Shown here: positions 30,401 to 41,803 of the stretch, in pieces
How the letters are laid out: each line of letters opens with the position of its first letter
Numbering within the stretch: the first letter of the stretch is position 1
Origin: Forficula auricularia
Taxonomy: Eukaryota; Arthropoda; Insecta; Dermaptera; Forficulidae
Reading direction: 5' to 3'
Length of the DNA stretch: 64,000 nucleotides
NCBI GenBank assembly: GCA_024734495.1
Contig: JALMQS010000153.1
Coordinates: 5,791,294-5,855,293 of the forward strand
The notes under the pieces: generated by a model
Databases searched by the model: none
Seen by the model: only the letters and a program-made list of their open reading frames with translations
What the model was told of the DNA's origin: nothing
Program-made: the position numbers and the translations under genes

Positions 30401-30454
30401 CAATTTTTGTACAACGTTTCGTCTCTCTCGAGACTTTTTCCAAGTACTCAATTG
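30401..30454 (-). ncRNA. Hammerhead-like motif, U3/A8 class, copy a (one extra G in core)
   Basis: The minus strand reads CAAUU, GA, GUAC, UUGGAAAA, helix II GUCUC/GAGAC with loop GAGA, GAAAC, GUU, GUAC. Identical to copies b and c apart from an extra G in the core (UUGG), so it is probably inactive. Confidence 0.55.
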
Positions 30455-30593
30455 GTTAGAACAACATTCAATCTCCTTCAATATATAAAAATTCTGCTAC
30501 TCTCGGCACAAAAACTTTCAATTTAATATAATTAATTATTAGATTAAAAATTCACAGTTTATTGGACAAAGTTTTTTTATTGAAGCTCTTCTT

Positions 30594-30646
30594 CAATTTT
30601 TGTAAAACGTTTCGTCTCTCTCGAGACTTTTTCAAGTACTCAATTG
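30594..30646 (-). ncRNA. Hammerhead-like motif, U3/A8 class, copy b
   Basis: The minus strand reads CAAUU, GA, GUAC, UUGAAAA, extra A, GUCUC/GAGAC, GAAAC, GUU, then UUAC and AAAAAUUG. Helix I has a GU in place of one GC pair. Confidence 0.6.
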
Positions 30647-30776
30647 GCTAGAGCAACATTGGTTGAAATAAAGATAAAAATAACTGAGACATAGTAGAAT
30701 TTTTTCTTTCTAGATTGATACAATAAAAAAATATAAGTCTAGATGGATTTGACAGATCAACCAATGTTGTTCTAAC

Positions 30777-30829
30777 CAATTGAGTACTTGAAAAAGTCTC
30801 GAGAGAGACGAAACGTTGTACAAAAATTG
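30777..30829 (+). ncRNA. Hammerhead-like motif, U3/A8 class, copy c (best formed)
   Basis: Helix I CAAUU/AAUUG, internal loop GA/AAA, then GUAC/GUAC. The core is UUGAAAA plus one extra A; helix II GUCUC/GAGAC with a GAGA tetraloop; then GAAAC and GUU, with cleavage predicted after U30817. Compared with the consensus CUGANGA, position 3 is U and position 8 is A. These two bases pair in hammerhead crystal structures, so the double change keeps a Watson-Crick pair. Confidence 0.65.
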
Positions 30830-30900
30830 AAGAAGAGCTTCAATAAAAAAAACTTTGTCCAATAAACTGTGAATTTTTAATCTACTAATTATAATGGACA

Positions 30901-31312
30901 TTAATCAACATAAATAATTAATTATGTGTGATTTAAATAAAAATTCAAATTTTAATCAAATTAACCACAAAAATAAAAGCTTCAACAGCTTCATTACTAA
31001 TAGATTTCATTATTTTGATTTATTTTTTAATTGCATTTTTTATGACTTCGGTAACAAGATCCATTTACTCAGATTCTCTCTGATTATTATTTATTTATTT
31101 ATTTATATGTTTATGTGTGAGTTTGAGTGTGTTCAATTTAGTGTAAGGGTTGGAAAAAAATCTAGATAATTCCATACAGTGACTTAGATAATAAATAAAC
31201 AGCTAATTTAGAGAAAAAAAGCCCATTTGGTTAGATCCTATGTGATTTCTATTTTTTATGTATAGGTATCATATATTTAAATAGTCTAAATTGATTTAAG
31301 TGTTATATTAGT
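30901..31312. other. Intergenic AT-rich stretch
   Basis: No recognisable gene or repeat; only short AT-rich frames. Confidence 0.5.
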
Positions 31313-32013
31313 CCAGGGAAATTACGATTTTAATGGAAAATGCAAGATATCTATAAATCTAAGAGTTTTATCTAAAAAGTGGTCCAAGTAAACGTTCAAG
31401 TCAACAAAATTTACTAGAGAATGAGATAGAAATCAAGTTTCTAGGATGAGTGGTTTTCATTTTAAGAAGGAAAAACTGCGATTTTTTGCAAAAAATTGCA
31501 TTTTTTCATAACTTCAACCTCATGTTACCATTATCCAATTTAGATAAAACTTTATTTAAATTGTAGAAAATTTAATCTAGTTTAAAAATATATAGAGGTG
31601 TCTTTGTCAAAAACGTGCTCCTTCATTGTCAAAATGGGGAAAAATCGAAAAAAAAAGTTTTAGGGATATTCAAAAGTGATTCCGGAGGCTTTTTTTGACA
31701 GGCGGTAGTACCGGTTCTACTCAAACTAAATAGATGAAATTTTTATCATTCTATGCGTAATTTAAAGAGCTTTAATTAATCTAATAAATATCTTTTTGAT
31801 TTGTTAAGTGGTTTTAGAGTTATTCAAGAAAAACTGAAAAAACTCTGAAATTTTCTTATTTAGAGGCGCATAGAAAAATTTCCACAACATAGATTTCGGG
31901 AAAATCTTAAGGTAGTAATATTGGAGTACCAATAAAAGTATTCCAGCAATAAAATCTTTACCGGGAATTATTTCCTGTTTATGCCATTTTTTCACCAAAT
32001 TTGCCTGGACTAT
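31313..32013. repeat. TTAGTCCAG family fold-back, copy 3
   Basis: Left end TTAGTCCAGGGAAATTACG, right end TTTGCCTGGACTA. The right arm matches copy 1 over about 260 bp (GGAGTACCAATAAAAGTATT). The left arm is shortened and joins directly to the loop sequence. Confidence 0.7.
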
Positions 32014-32473
32014 ATTCAGTGAAATTTTTGCGCTGAGCTTGAATACTGACCACCAGCGCTGAAGGCAGAAAATATACATTCATTATTTATTTGAGTTATT
32101 AAGGTAGTTGTTCCGCCAAATGGGTTTTCTTAGGATTTTTTAAAATTTATAGGTATTATTATTTAAATACTTCTGCATCGATTGGTGGGAAAACGAAATT
32201 TATGAACAATACAGTTCCGGAGATATTAAATTTCAAAAATCGAGCTTTTCAGGCTCTTTAACATTGCACTATACGGGATATCGGAAAATTTACATACATA
32301 TTTAATTATAATTAAGAAACCCATCTTACCATTTTTATAAAAAACTAAACCAACATTAAACAATAACCAATACATACTTTAAGACAGTTTTGATTCATAG
32401 TTACAACACAGTTCCTGAGATAATAAGGAATAAATAATGAAAAATGTATAAAAAAATTTAGACTAAAAAATTG

Positions 32474-33724
32474 GATTGGCAACTAAGTAAATGTTTTTTT
32501 CTTTAGAAAATCAAAGACAATTTTTTCATGGAACTAAATAACTTTATTCTGTAATGTATTGCCCATTTTGATCAATGACCTTTTGCCATCTTTCAGGCAG
32601 CATCATAATCCCACGTTCATAAAACTTCTGGTTTTATTAGCAAAAAACTGAATCAGGTACGATTTGACATCATCATCATTATTGAAATTTTTACCATTCA
32701 AGGAGTTTTGTAAAGATCGAAATAAAACGTAATCAGATGGTGCAAGGTCAGGACTATTTGGTGGATATGGCAAAACATCCCAACCAAGCTCCAATAATTT
32801 TTGCCGAGTGACCAAAAATGTGTGTGGCCTTGCATTGTCATGATGGAATACAACACCTTTTCGATTTGTCAATTCGGCCCGCTTTTCTTCAACTGCTTTG
32901 TTTAATTTCGTTAGTTGTTCAATGTAGACAACAGAATTGATCGTTCGGTTGGGTGGTAAGAGTTCAAAGTAGACAATTCCTTTCTTTTGATGAATACCAG
33001 CTTTTGATGTTGTTTGAGCTGGTTCACCTGGCCTGCTCCACGATCTTTTCCGCTTGATATTGTTGTAAACAACCCATTTTTCATCGCCAGTTATCAGTCG
33101 TTTTAAAAATGGATCATTTTCATTACGTTTCTTTAGCAAATCGCAGCTGTTAATGCGTTGCGTTAAATGCGTTTCTTTCAGTTCGTGAGGAACCCATGTA
33201 TCGAGTTTTTGAACATAGCCAAGTTGTTTTAAGTGATTTTCAATGCATGTATGTGATACATGAAGCTTCTCTGCAATCTCACGTGTTGTACTGTGACGAT
33301 CCGAATCGATTATTGCTTTGATTAGGTCGTCATCAACTTCAACTGGACGACCAGAGCGTTTTTCATCTTTGAGTGAAAAATCACCAGAACGAAATTTGGC
33401 AAACCAATTTTGACACTGCCGTTCTTTAAAGGCTTCGTCGCCATAAACAGCACATAACTTTTTGTGAGCTTGCGATGCGTTTTTCCCTTTGCGGAAATAA
33501 AAAAGCAAAATATGACGAAAATGTTCCTTTTGATTTTCCATTTTTCAACGAACGCCAAACGAAAACTACGCAACCGATCAAAAAACTTTTTTTACTGATT
33601 GACAGCTGAATTGCCAACTATCAAATAACAAAATGTGTTTTACATTTGGACTACGCCAGCAAACCTAAAAATTCAACTGAAGCCATCTATGAGTGAAATC
33701 CGCAATTACTTAGTTGCCAACCTT
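32474..33724 (-). mobile_element. Mariner element, mellifera-type, nearly intact
   Basis: Ends TTGGCAACTAAGTAAATG (left) and the complement of GGTTGGCAACTAAGTAATTG (right) flank a 312-codon transposase frame. Length about 1.25 kb, as usual for mariner. TA lies close to both ends. It is the least decayed autonomous-type transposon in the window. Confidence 0.9.
32603..33541 (-). CDS. Mariner transposase (mellifera subfamily), nearly full length
   Basis: Starts MENQKEHFRHILLFYFRKG. Paired helix-turn-helix DNA-binding region (residues about 1-110, with WFAKFRSGDFSLKDEKRSGR and a VPHEL linker motif), then the DD34D catalytic triad: TGDEKW (about 151-156), HHDNARPH (about 240-247) and PPNSPDLAPSDY (about 270-281). 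Two defects: about 11 residues normally around CIWWDWKG are missing after QKKG, in frame; and a 1-bp frameshift near 32630 replaces the last 25 or so residues, whose usual continuation (FYERGIMMLPERWQKV) is readable in the next frame down to about 32555. The element is probably inactive, but only recently so. Confidence 0.88.
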   Translation of the reverse strand: MENQKEHFRHILLFYFRKGKNASQAHKKLCAVYGDEAFKERQCQNWFAKFRSGDFSLKDEKRSGRPVEVDDDLIKAIIDSDRHSTTREIAEKLHVSHTCIENHLKQLGYVQKLDTWVPHELKETHLTQRINSCDLLKKRNENDPFLKRLITGDEKWVVYNNIKRKRSWSRPGEPAQTTSKAGIHQKKGIVYFELLPPNRTINSVVYIEQLTKLNKAVEEKRAELTNRKGVVFHHDNARPHTFLVTRQKLLELGWDVLPYPPNSPDLAPSDYVLFRSLQNSLNGKNFNNDDDVKSYLIQFFANKTRSFMNVGL

Positions 33725-34058
33725 ATAATTTGGCAACAGCCCATTTATTTAACAAGCGAAAGATCCATTTTTCAAAATTATAATTTTCATAAGGTGTAAC
33801 GTAGGCGTTGATTACATTTGTTAAAAAATAACAAAACGATTTTTATAAAAATTTAAAATGTATTTTATCTATCATTTAAATATAAAAATATTCAATCTCT
33901 TACAATAGTGCCAGATTTGTCAAACGAGCACGGGATTGGCTAGAATTGGTACATAATCAGCAAAAAGTTTTTGGCTTATGAACTATGAATCCATATTGTC
34001 TGTTCTATATACTCTAGCATTAACTTTTTGCTAGTATTGTCGCGAAACAACTACCTTA

Positions 34059-34504
34059 ATCCTGGTTTTATTTTTCAGCGATCAGCTGATCCGTGAGCAT
34101 ATGAGCCAGGGAACCCGTATCATAGTGTAATCGCCAGGACATCTTTATTGTATGGTAAGTTTAAATCTATTATCTATTATTTTATATCATTACAAATGTT
34201 TCGTATCATGCATTTTTTGTAAGGTATATTTTGTAAATACATAACGTTTCGACACCTAATTTTAATCGTTTTCAAGTGGCTTGAATTAATCTAAGTCTCA
34301 ATATGAATTCAAATGTTCTCAGTCATTTGAAAACGAATTCATTATTCATGTTCATTGTGCTTTTGATGAGAATATCTCATTATAAATGTCGTCATTCAGC
34401 CATAGCTTTTTACTGATAAAGCAAATTTTTCAATCTTCTAATTTATCTTATACTAATATAACATTAACATTTTTTTTTGCTTTCTCAAATTTTTTGAAAT
34501 CTTT
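34059..34504. other. Intergenic stretch with an exon-like piece and a decayed hammerhead-like motif
   Basis: 34079-34154 is bounded by TTTTTCAG and ATG|GTAAGT, but all forward frames carry stops. Minus strand 34225-34280 reads CCAC, UUGAAAA, a weak helix II, GAAACGUUAUG, resembling the U3/A8 hammerheads but poorly paired. Confidence 0.4.
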
Positions 34505-35395
34505 TTACTTTACCATACAGGGTATGGTAGTTTTTTTTTGCTTCTTTTTTTTCGAAATATCTCTGAAACGGCTTAAACTATTTTGATTAAAAAAATTTAG
34601 CGCAACCATGGCATTTCGGTCTATAAAAAGCCCTAATAAGTGAACATCGAAAAAATTATACTTTTCAAGATAATAATTGTTTTGTCAAAATGTCTGTTAG
34701 TCTGTCAGTAAGTGCGTTATCAAATTTTTGTGCACGAGCTAGCTCAAAAACTAGTATAACCAAATTTCACACCTAGTTTTGGTGCATTGAGATTAAGAGC
34801 TGATTAGATTTTCCTGAACATCGATCCAAAATTAGGGGGGGGGGTGGAGGGAGATTAAAAATTAAAAATCTAGGCCATTTGAGCAAACTCAACCAAATTT
34901 TCTATACATAATCCGTGGACCCCGAGAAGTCTAAAAATTCAAAAACTAACCTCCCAAAATAGGGGACGGGGGTGTAGGGTCAAAAAATTAAAATATTGGC
35001 CCTTGTACCAAACTCAGCCAAATTTTGTATACACAATCAGTGCGACCCGAGAAGACTAAAAATGCAAAAACTAACCACCCAAAATGGTAGGGGGGAGGCA
35101 AAATTAAAATATAGGTCCATTAAAAATTTTGTATATATATAATCAATGGGCCCCAGAAAACTAAAAATGCAAAATCTAACCGCCCAAAATGTGGGTGGGG
35201 GATGAAATTCTTGGCTCTTGTATCAAACTCGACCAAATGTTGTATATATAATCAGTGGGGCCCCAGTAATATAAAAATTCAAAAACTAACACCTCCCCCT
35301 ACCTTGATTATAAATTATTTTATTAAATATTAAATATGAGAGAGGGGTCAGTTTGTATAGTAAAGTCAAGTGGATGGCCACATTAGAACGTGTCA
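34505..35395 (+). repeat. TATGGTCAAGTATTG repeat family, copy 3 (start deleted)
   Basis: TTTACTTTACCATACAGGGT then a shortened start lacking CAAGTATTG, four diverged 110-bp units with GTATACACAATCAGTG-type cores, and an end at GTAAAGTCAAGTGGATGGCC. Confidence 0.65.
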
Positions 35396-35734
35396 ATTTA
35401 TTTATATTAAATTCAAGATGTTTTGAGACTATTCCACATCTCTGCTCATATTAACTAATATAAAATTATTTTTTTACTTGTCTATTTGTATAAAATATGT
35501 ATAGGGATTTCGCATGTTTTAATATTTTATTTAAGATATCTTATTTTTTTTTTATTATCTTTGTATAGAAAGATAATAAATTTAGCGAATTCTTATTCGA
35601 GCGCCCAATCGGTTACTTCACACGCTATCCACATTATACGTTCCTTTGGCATCAGAGTCAAATGGATTCTTTAATCGACTCAATTTTGATTCTTAGAGTT
35701 TCTTTATTTTATATTTTAATAAAATTCTTATAGA

Positions 35735-36645
35735 TCAAGAGCCCACGACTGCCAGACCTTCGTTATTTTATAAAAGCTGAAAGTTTTTTCTGTGCATGTC
35801 CCCTATAGAGGTAAGAACGACCAGCGACTATAGAGTTTGGGTTGTGGTTACTTTGGCAGGTAACAGGTAATAAAGGTGTATAAAATAGTACTTTAAATTC
35901 GTTAAAGTATAAAGCTCATTTTTTTATATTTTCTTCGGGATAACTTTAGAAATCTCGTCATCCATTGCCGGGCACTTATGACAGTTGCTACCCCCTTCCA
36001 GTCACCCCTAAACTTTAATAAATTATAATTATACTTTCGTTATAATATAAAAGATAAATTTTATATATGTTACTTGGCGACCAATAAAAAAATGTTACCT
36101 CAATAGGCGGGTTTTAATGGTTTTTACATAGATTTTTGACATTTCGGTTATTATTGATAACCATTGGTGAAGACATGGAGGAATCGACTTAAAATCAAAA
36201 ATAACCATCGATTCTTTTCTAATACTAGAGGAATAACCTTATTGCATTCCATTTTTGTTGTTTTGACTATTAATGACAACTTCTACTCAAATCGTGGAAG
36301 AATCGACTTAAAATCAAAAAGACTAAATTCTTTAATGGCAATCCACTCAAGCTTGAGTTTCTTAAAGTTTAGGGGTGTCTGGCGGGGGGTAGCAACTGTC
36401 ACAAGTGTCCGGCAATGGATGACGAGATTTCTAAAGTTATCCCGAAGAAAATATAAAAAAATTGAGCTTTAAACATTAACGAATTTAAAGTACTATTTTA
36501 TACACCTTTATTACCTGTTACCTGCCAAAGTAACCACAACCCAAACTCTACAGTCGCTGGTCGCTCCTACCTGTATAGGGGACATGCACAGAAAAACTTT
36601 CAGCTTTTATAAAATAACGAAGGTCTGGCAGTCGTGGGCTCTTGG
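35735..36645. repeat. Fold-back with about 290-bp arms
   Basis: Arms 35735-36020 and 36365-36645 share GCCCACGACTGCCAGACCTT and GGTTACTTTGGCAGGTAACA. The loop has a repeated GAATCGACTTAAAATCAAAA. Non-coding. Confidence 0.8.
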
Positions 36646-36939
36646 GCTATTAATAAATATAAATTTATAATATTAATTATTATTATCAAATTTTTTTCGA
36701 ATAAAATAAGGGATTCATTTTTCAAAATTTCTATAATGTATTTTCAATTCAAAATTCACTATCAAATACTCCTTTAATTCGAAATAATTTTATAAATTTG
36801 TTGAACTAGTTTCTCTAGTATATTTTTAATTGAATTTAGTTTCGAATACTTTTGTAATTAAATTATAAGTAGGCACTTTTTTCAATTCAAAAAATTTCAT
36901 GAATTTAATATAAGTGAGTGGATATTGATGAGTCAGTCG

Positions 36940-37165
36940 AAAATTCAAAAAAACGAAGATAATTTATACTATCTTTTTATTCATAAACCGACGTTTCGGA
37001 TGCTTATTCCCTCCTTCTTCAGGGTTTTAAAAAGTCAGTGAAGGGAATCCAATGTCACATTCCCCTCAGTCTCCTCTCTGTGTTAGGAACAATATTATAT
37101 CGTATTTCATTCTCAGCAGAATAAGCCTCCGAAATGTCGGTTTATGAATAAAAAGATAGTTTAAA
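36940..37165. repeat. Inverted repeat carrying hammerhead motif 5
   Basis: The left arm carries TTTTTATTCATAAACCGACG and the right arm its complement (CGGTTTATGAATAAAAAGAT). The right-arm hammerhead is decayed (GAAAUGUCGG; CUGA lost). Confidence 0.7.
36985..37027 (-). ncRNA. Hammerhead ribozyme-like motif 5 (type I, C3/G8)
   Basis: The minus strand reads AAACC, CUGAAGA, one extra A, GGA...UCC helix II (short, large loop), GAAAC, GUC, GGUUU. Helix I is five uninterrupted pairs. Helix II is only 3 bp, so activity is doubtful. Confidence 0.65.
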
Positions 37166-37169
37166 TTAT

Positions 37170-37990
37170 CTTCTTTTTACTTTACCATACAGTGTATGGT
37201 CAAGTATTGTAATCGTGCATGAAAAAAGTGTTTTTATGCTTCTTTTCTTCGAAATATCTCAAAAACAGCTCAAACTATTTGGATTAAAAAAATTGGACAA
37301 AACCATGGCATTTCGCTCTATAAAAAAGCCCTAATAAGTGAACATCGAAAAAATTATATTTTTCCAGATAATAATTGTTTTGTCAAAATGTCTGTTAGTT
37401 ACTCAGTAGGTGCGTTACCAAATTTTTGTGAACGAGCTAGCTGAAAAACTAGTTTCAATATCAAAACCAAAATTCACACGTAGTTTTGGTCCATTGGGTT
37501 TAAGAACAGATTAGATTTTGATGCATATCGACCCAAAATTAAGGGGGATGGAGGGGGGATTAAAAATCTTGGCCATTTAAGCAAACTCAACCAAATTTTC
37601 TATACATAATCAGTGGACCCCCAGAAGTCTAAAAATCCAAAAACTTACCGAAATGAAGGGTGGGTGGGGGTCAAAAAATGAAAATCTTAGCCATTTTAGC
37701 AAACTCAACCAAATTTTGTATACATAATCAGTGGGACCCCAGAAGACTAAAACTAAACACCCGAAATCGGGGGGGTAGGTATAAAAAATGAAAATATAGG
37801 GCCCTTGTACCAAACTCAACCAAATTTTGTATACATAATCCGTGAGCCACCCGAAGTCTAAAAATGCATAAACTAACCCCCCCCCCTATATGATTATGGT
37901 ATAAATAATTTTATTAAATATTAAATATAAGTGAGGGCCCAGGTTTTATGGTAAAGTCAAGTGGATGGCCACATCAGAACGTGTCAGTTT
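37170..37990 (+). repeat. TATGGTCAAGTATTG repeat family, copy 4
   Basis: Starts TTTACTTTACCATACAGTGT, with three 110-bp units and the end at GTGGATGGCCACATCAGAAC. It directly abuts the hammerhead-bearing repeat. Confidence 0.7.
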
Positions 37991-38049
37991 ATTTTGAATT
38001 TTGGACTGCCTCATCCACTCAATTCACTTATCACTCCGTCTCCAAAAAT

Positions 38050-38515
38050 TACTTCATCATCATCATCATCATTGAGTATACAGTCCTAAGACTGGTTTGA
38101 TGCAACAATCCGTCTCCACTCAACTCTGTCCCCCGCCAGCTGTTTGACCTCTCTAAATGTCTGGCATCCCATATCCCCCAATTATTTGGTTGAAATATTC
38201 TAATCTGGGTCTTCCCCTTCCCCTTTTCTTTCCCACCTCCCCCTCCAAGATATCCCTAAGCAGTCCCCCATGTCTCAGTGTGTGCCCCATCATCTGACCT
38301 CTTCTCTTCTTCAGACTCTTCCACAAGGTTCTTCTTTCTCAGATTCTTCCAAGAACTTCTTCATTTGTAATTTTATCCATCCATTTGATATTCATCATTC
38401 TTCTGTAGCACCACATTTCGAAAGCCTCCAATCTCTTTCTCTCCGCTTTTCCAATTGTCCAGGTTTCACACCCGTACAAAATTACTTCAATCTTATTTAA
38501 TTTAATTCACTGGGC
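38050..38515 (-). mobile_element. RTE-like LINE 3' end
   Basis: The minus strand encodes the same C-terminal protein as 57550-58190 in broken frames (for example EMWCYRRMMNIKWMDKI, RRGQMMGHTLRH and MGCQTFREVKQLAGD). It ends with CAGTCTTAGGACTGTATACT and an (ATG)n tail. The tail at 38056-38075 marks the 3' end. Confidence 0.75.
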
Positions 38516-38589
38516 AACAAAAATAATTTTTAAAATGCTTCGAGCACTTGAGAGTCAATTCCTACCAATTTTGGGTTGAGAAAAACGAA

Positions 38590-38700
38590 TATGACAATGA
38601 AAAATACAAATACAAATAAATTTATTATATATATAAATATATTGACAGACCGATCCAACGTTTTGATTCCTCAAAGCAAATGAAACATCTCCATGCTCTT
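38590..38700. repeat. Short repeat with CCAACGTTTTGATTCCTCAA
   Basis: Same 110 bp as 41075-41165. Its minus strand (UUUGAGGA...AAAACGUUGG) looks like a hammerhead relative that has lost helix II. Confidence 0.5.
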
Positions 38701-39889
38701 AAGTTGAGCTACAAACAAGTGAAATTTGTAAATCAGAGAAGCTGTTTCTATTAGTTCAACAAAATATTGTGATCTCAAATATTGTTGTTTAATATCTAAC
38801 GGAACTCGAAAATAAGGTCAAAATGGTCTTTTTCACCGTTTTGATCGATTATATCTCCAAAACAAGAGCCTAATCGGTAATCTTTATGGTGATTTTTGAG
38901 ATTCAGCAGGTGGAAATACATAAGAATCAGCTATTTTTGAGCCGAAGCATTTTCATCGTTGGGCAGTGTTATTTTACCATTTTAAGTTTTTTTTAAAGCT
39001 CATTTGGAGAGCTGAGGGCCTTGATGATGAACCTGAAAATTAACATTTCTAAGTTTTTTTCTTTTTTTTTTAATTAAACATACTAGATTAAAATTTCAAT
39101 ATAATTTTTCATTTTAACAAATCCTTTCATTATATCATTTTATTAGCATAAAATAAAGTATTTTATCATAATATGCTAAAATTCCTTTAATTATTTTTAA
39201 TTTTGACCAAATCGTTTCTTAAGCATCGACGCGGCGTGAACACCAGGTCTGAACTTCAAATTTCTTCAGCAACGTGGACGCTGTATCTACAAAGCTTCGA
39301 GCACCGCTAAGTACTCCTTATTCAGCCATCTGGACCAATAAACAAGGTATTTACTTATGCATTGGCGCAATAGATTCTGGGGTGTCAATTTCCAAATTTA
39401 GTTAAAAACAAACTCTTTCGGACTTGTTTGATTTTTTATTCAGTTTAGTTACCTGTAGTTTAGCTCCGTAGGATGCATATAGGCTGTTTTCTCTTTCAGG
39501 TTTTTTCTTTTTTGGCCCTACCCCCTTTATAGATTTCATATAAAACATAGATGAGCAAATTTATAGACATTTAACTATTAATTAAATAATAAAAAAATAA
39601 AATTACAGAATTTGAATAATTTTCAATATTTAATTTTTAAATAATAATTAAATAATTTTAAATTAAATTCTATAATTTTCAAATAATTTTCATATAAAGT
39701 GGCTTATAAAAATAAAAATATAATTTATTTCAATATTATCCGATTAATAATCTTTCTCTCCACAGGTGTCAAATGTATAATAAAACAATTACAAAAACTC
39801 AAATACCTCTTCTGTTTATTCAAATATTGAAATAAAATTATATTTTTCAATTAAAAAAAAAATAAAGATTTTATATAAAATTTAGAATC
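38700..39889. other. Intergenic AT-rich DNA, no gene recognised
   Basis: A GC-richer patch at 39215-39340 reads on the minus strand as VYWSRWLNKEYLAVLEAL before a stop. That faintly recalls the C-terminus of BEL/Pao integrase, but nothing around it supports an element. Confidence 0.45.
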
Positions 39890-40430
39890 TTAGGTCAGTT
39901 GAATTTATTTCGCCTAAAAATATCGACCCACCAATAAAAACTTGATTAAATAGCAAATTATTTTTAAAATGTTTACAAATATTCATATAATTTGTTCTCT
40001 TAACTCTTAAACTAACATATTCAATAAATATTGTTGATAATTTTTGAATTTTATAAAAAAAAAAAATAAGTAAAATTAAATTAAAAGATACAATTACAAA
40101 TTATCCTACTTTCTCAATATCGCTTAGATTTAAATAAAGTTTTATTAAAAGATCTAATTCCATTTGAAATATCAATAAATTGAATAATTTTGAATTAAGC
40201 ATCATTGATAGAAAGATAAAATATACAAAATGGATATTTCTCAAGTTCAAGCAGTTCAAATTGTGTGCCTAATTAATCAAGGGTTAAGTCAACGACAAGT
40301 GGCAAGTACACTTGCAATAAGCAATAATTTCAATAATGTATGTTTCCTTGTAAAAAAATTAAAAATGATTTACTATTTAATAAAGTTTTTATTGGTGACT
40401 CAATTTTTTGCACTTGAGTGTATATAGAAT
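39890..40430 (+). mobile_element. Tc1-like element remnant
   Basis: Terminal repeats CACCAATAAAAACTTGATTA (left) and TAATAAAGTTTTTATTGGTG (right) extend over about 50 bp. At 40230 a frame starts MDISQVQAVQIVCLINQGLS and continues QRQVASTLAIS, the first helix-turn-helix of a Tc1-type transposase, broken at about residue 33 by fusion to the terminal repeat. A deletion derivative. Confidence 0.65.
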
Positions 40431-41070
40431 GTATTTAAGTTTTAATATTCACCCCTACCTACTCCTAAATAAAAAAACAACCCTTCCTCCTTTGAATATT
40501 AAAATGAAATACAATTCTCTTTTCAAAATTGACAAATTCTCCTTTTGAGAATTTAATAGTTAGAGATCAAATTAGGATTTTCAGAGTCCCCGTCTTCATC
40601 TAGGTTCTCCGAGGCTCTCCGAGGAGCGGGATGTGTGTCTTCGCTTCGCAAAGTAAGACTGATTAGGGCTCGTTCTTAAATGTTCTACTGAGAAAGGACG
40701 TTCTATTTCGTTTTTAGGTCGTTCTTTCCTCATTTAGAACATCGTATTTAATGTGCTGCAGAGATTCTCTTTCAGAGACGCAGCCCTCGACCACCGTGGG
40801 ATTCATCATCAACTTGGTACCTTAGCTATTCAGATGATTAGGGGTGAGATGTGCGTATTTATCCCATGTTTAAGGGATTCTCTTTTGGCTCATTCTTTCA
40901 AGAAATATTTCAAAATTGATGCACATCTCTTTCAGTAGAGTAGATTAGATTACATAAAAAATATTATCAATTACATATTATTTAAATTAAATATGGTTAG
41001 ATTTTTGGGGGGCGCCAATGCCAACGAATAAAACATGATAAGATAAAATCAAAATATATTATAAAAATAT
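40431..41070. other. Intergenic stretch with a moderately GC-rich patch
   Basis: 40570-40935 is less AT-rich and contains CTCCGAGGCTCTCCGAGGAG and TTCTCTTTCAGAGACG. No coding domain recognised. Confidence 0.4.
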
Positions 41071-41751
41071 AACAAAAACAAAATACAAATAAATTTATTA
41101 TATATATAAATATATTGACAGACCGATCCAACGTTTTGATTCCTCAAAGCAAATGAAACATCTCCACATTAAAAAAAAACTACCTACTTTAAAAATCTCA
41201 ACTACCTAAATTAATTCTCAAAATCAAAAATACTAAATTATTTAAAAAAAATCTATCTTTTAAAAACTAAACTCACATAAAATTCTATCAAATTTATCAT
41301 AAAATTTTTATTCAAAAACATTTGGAACATTTTAAGGATTATTTTTTTTCGGTTGATAATAATTCAAATATCTTGACAAATTTTTCATTTCCAACTTAAA
41401 AATTATTTGTCTCATTTTTTTTCTATTTAGAAATATTAAATTAAATAATTATGATGTGGAGATTCACAAAGACAGTATTTAAACAAATTATTACTTAAAT
41501 AAATCATTCTTAATATTATTTTCAAAAATTTATTTGATTCAACTTTCTTATTTTTAATATCTAACTAATACAAATTTGATATATACATATATTTTTTAAA
41601 ATACTTTTATAATTAAAATTTAAAAAGACATTAAATATTACTCCTATTACTTTATGTAATTAGTACAAAGTACATTTTTCTTAAAATAATATTTAGTAAA
41701 AATAATAAGTAGGTTATAATGAAAGGCAGTCCATAAATTATTTAAATTTTA

Positions 41752-41803
41752 TTCAAATTCCGACGTTTCGGATAACTTTTCTCTCCTTCTTCAGGGTATT
41801 GAA
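41752..41803 (-). ncRNA. Hammerhead ribozyme-like motif 3 (type I, C3/G8)
   Basis: The minus strand reads UUCAA, UA, CC, CUGAAGA, extra A, GGA...UCC (short helix II), GAAAC, GUC, GG, AAU, UUGAA. Same helix I as motif 2. Helix II is degraded from GGAG/CUCC. Confidence 0.7.

Larger units (their letters stand above)
30296..30900. repeat. Tandem duplication plus inverted copy, each with a U3/A8 hammerhead-like motif
   Basis: A unit of about 188 bp is directly repeated (30290-30475 and 30478-30660) and then appears inverted (30740-30900). Each unit carries ACGTTTCGTCTCTCTCGAGA or complement and CTGCTACTCTCGGCACAAAA-type flanks. Non-coding. Confidence 0.8.
32098..34058. mobile_element. TIR element (TTAAGGTAGTTGTT ends) split by a mariner
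   Basis: Left end TTAAGGTAGTTGTTCCGCC and right end GCGAAACAACTACCTTAA. About 0.7 kb once the mariner at 32474-33724 is removed. No transposase of its own. A loose relative of the end occurs at about 24718 (ACAAACTACCTTAAG). Confidence 0.6.

Noticed and set aside
39215..39340. BEL/Pao integrase tail
   Set aside because: One short tryptophan-rich match on the minus strand with stops around it and no LTRs or other pol motifs nearby.
38590..41165. Two identical CUUUGAGGA...AAAACGUUGG motifs as ribozymes
   Set aside because: Helix II is absent and GAAAC is AAAAC. At best a decayed relative.
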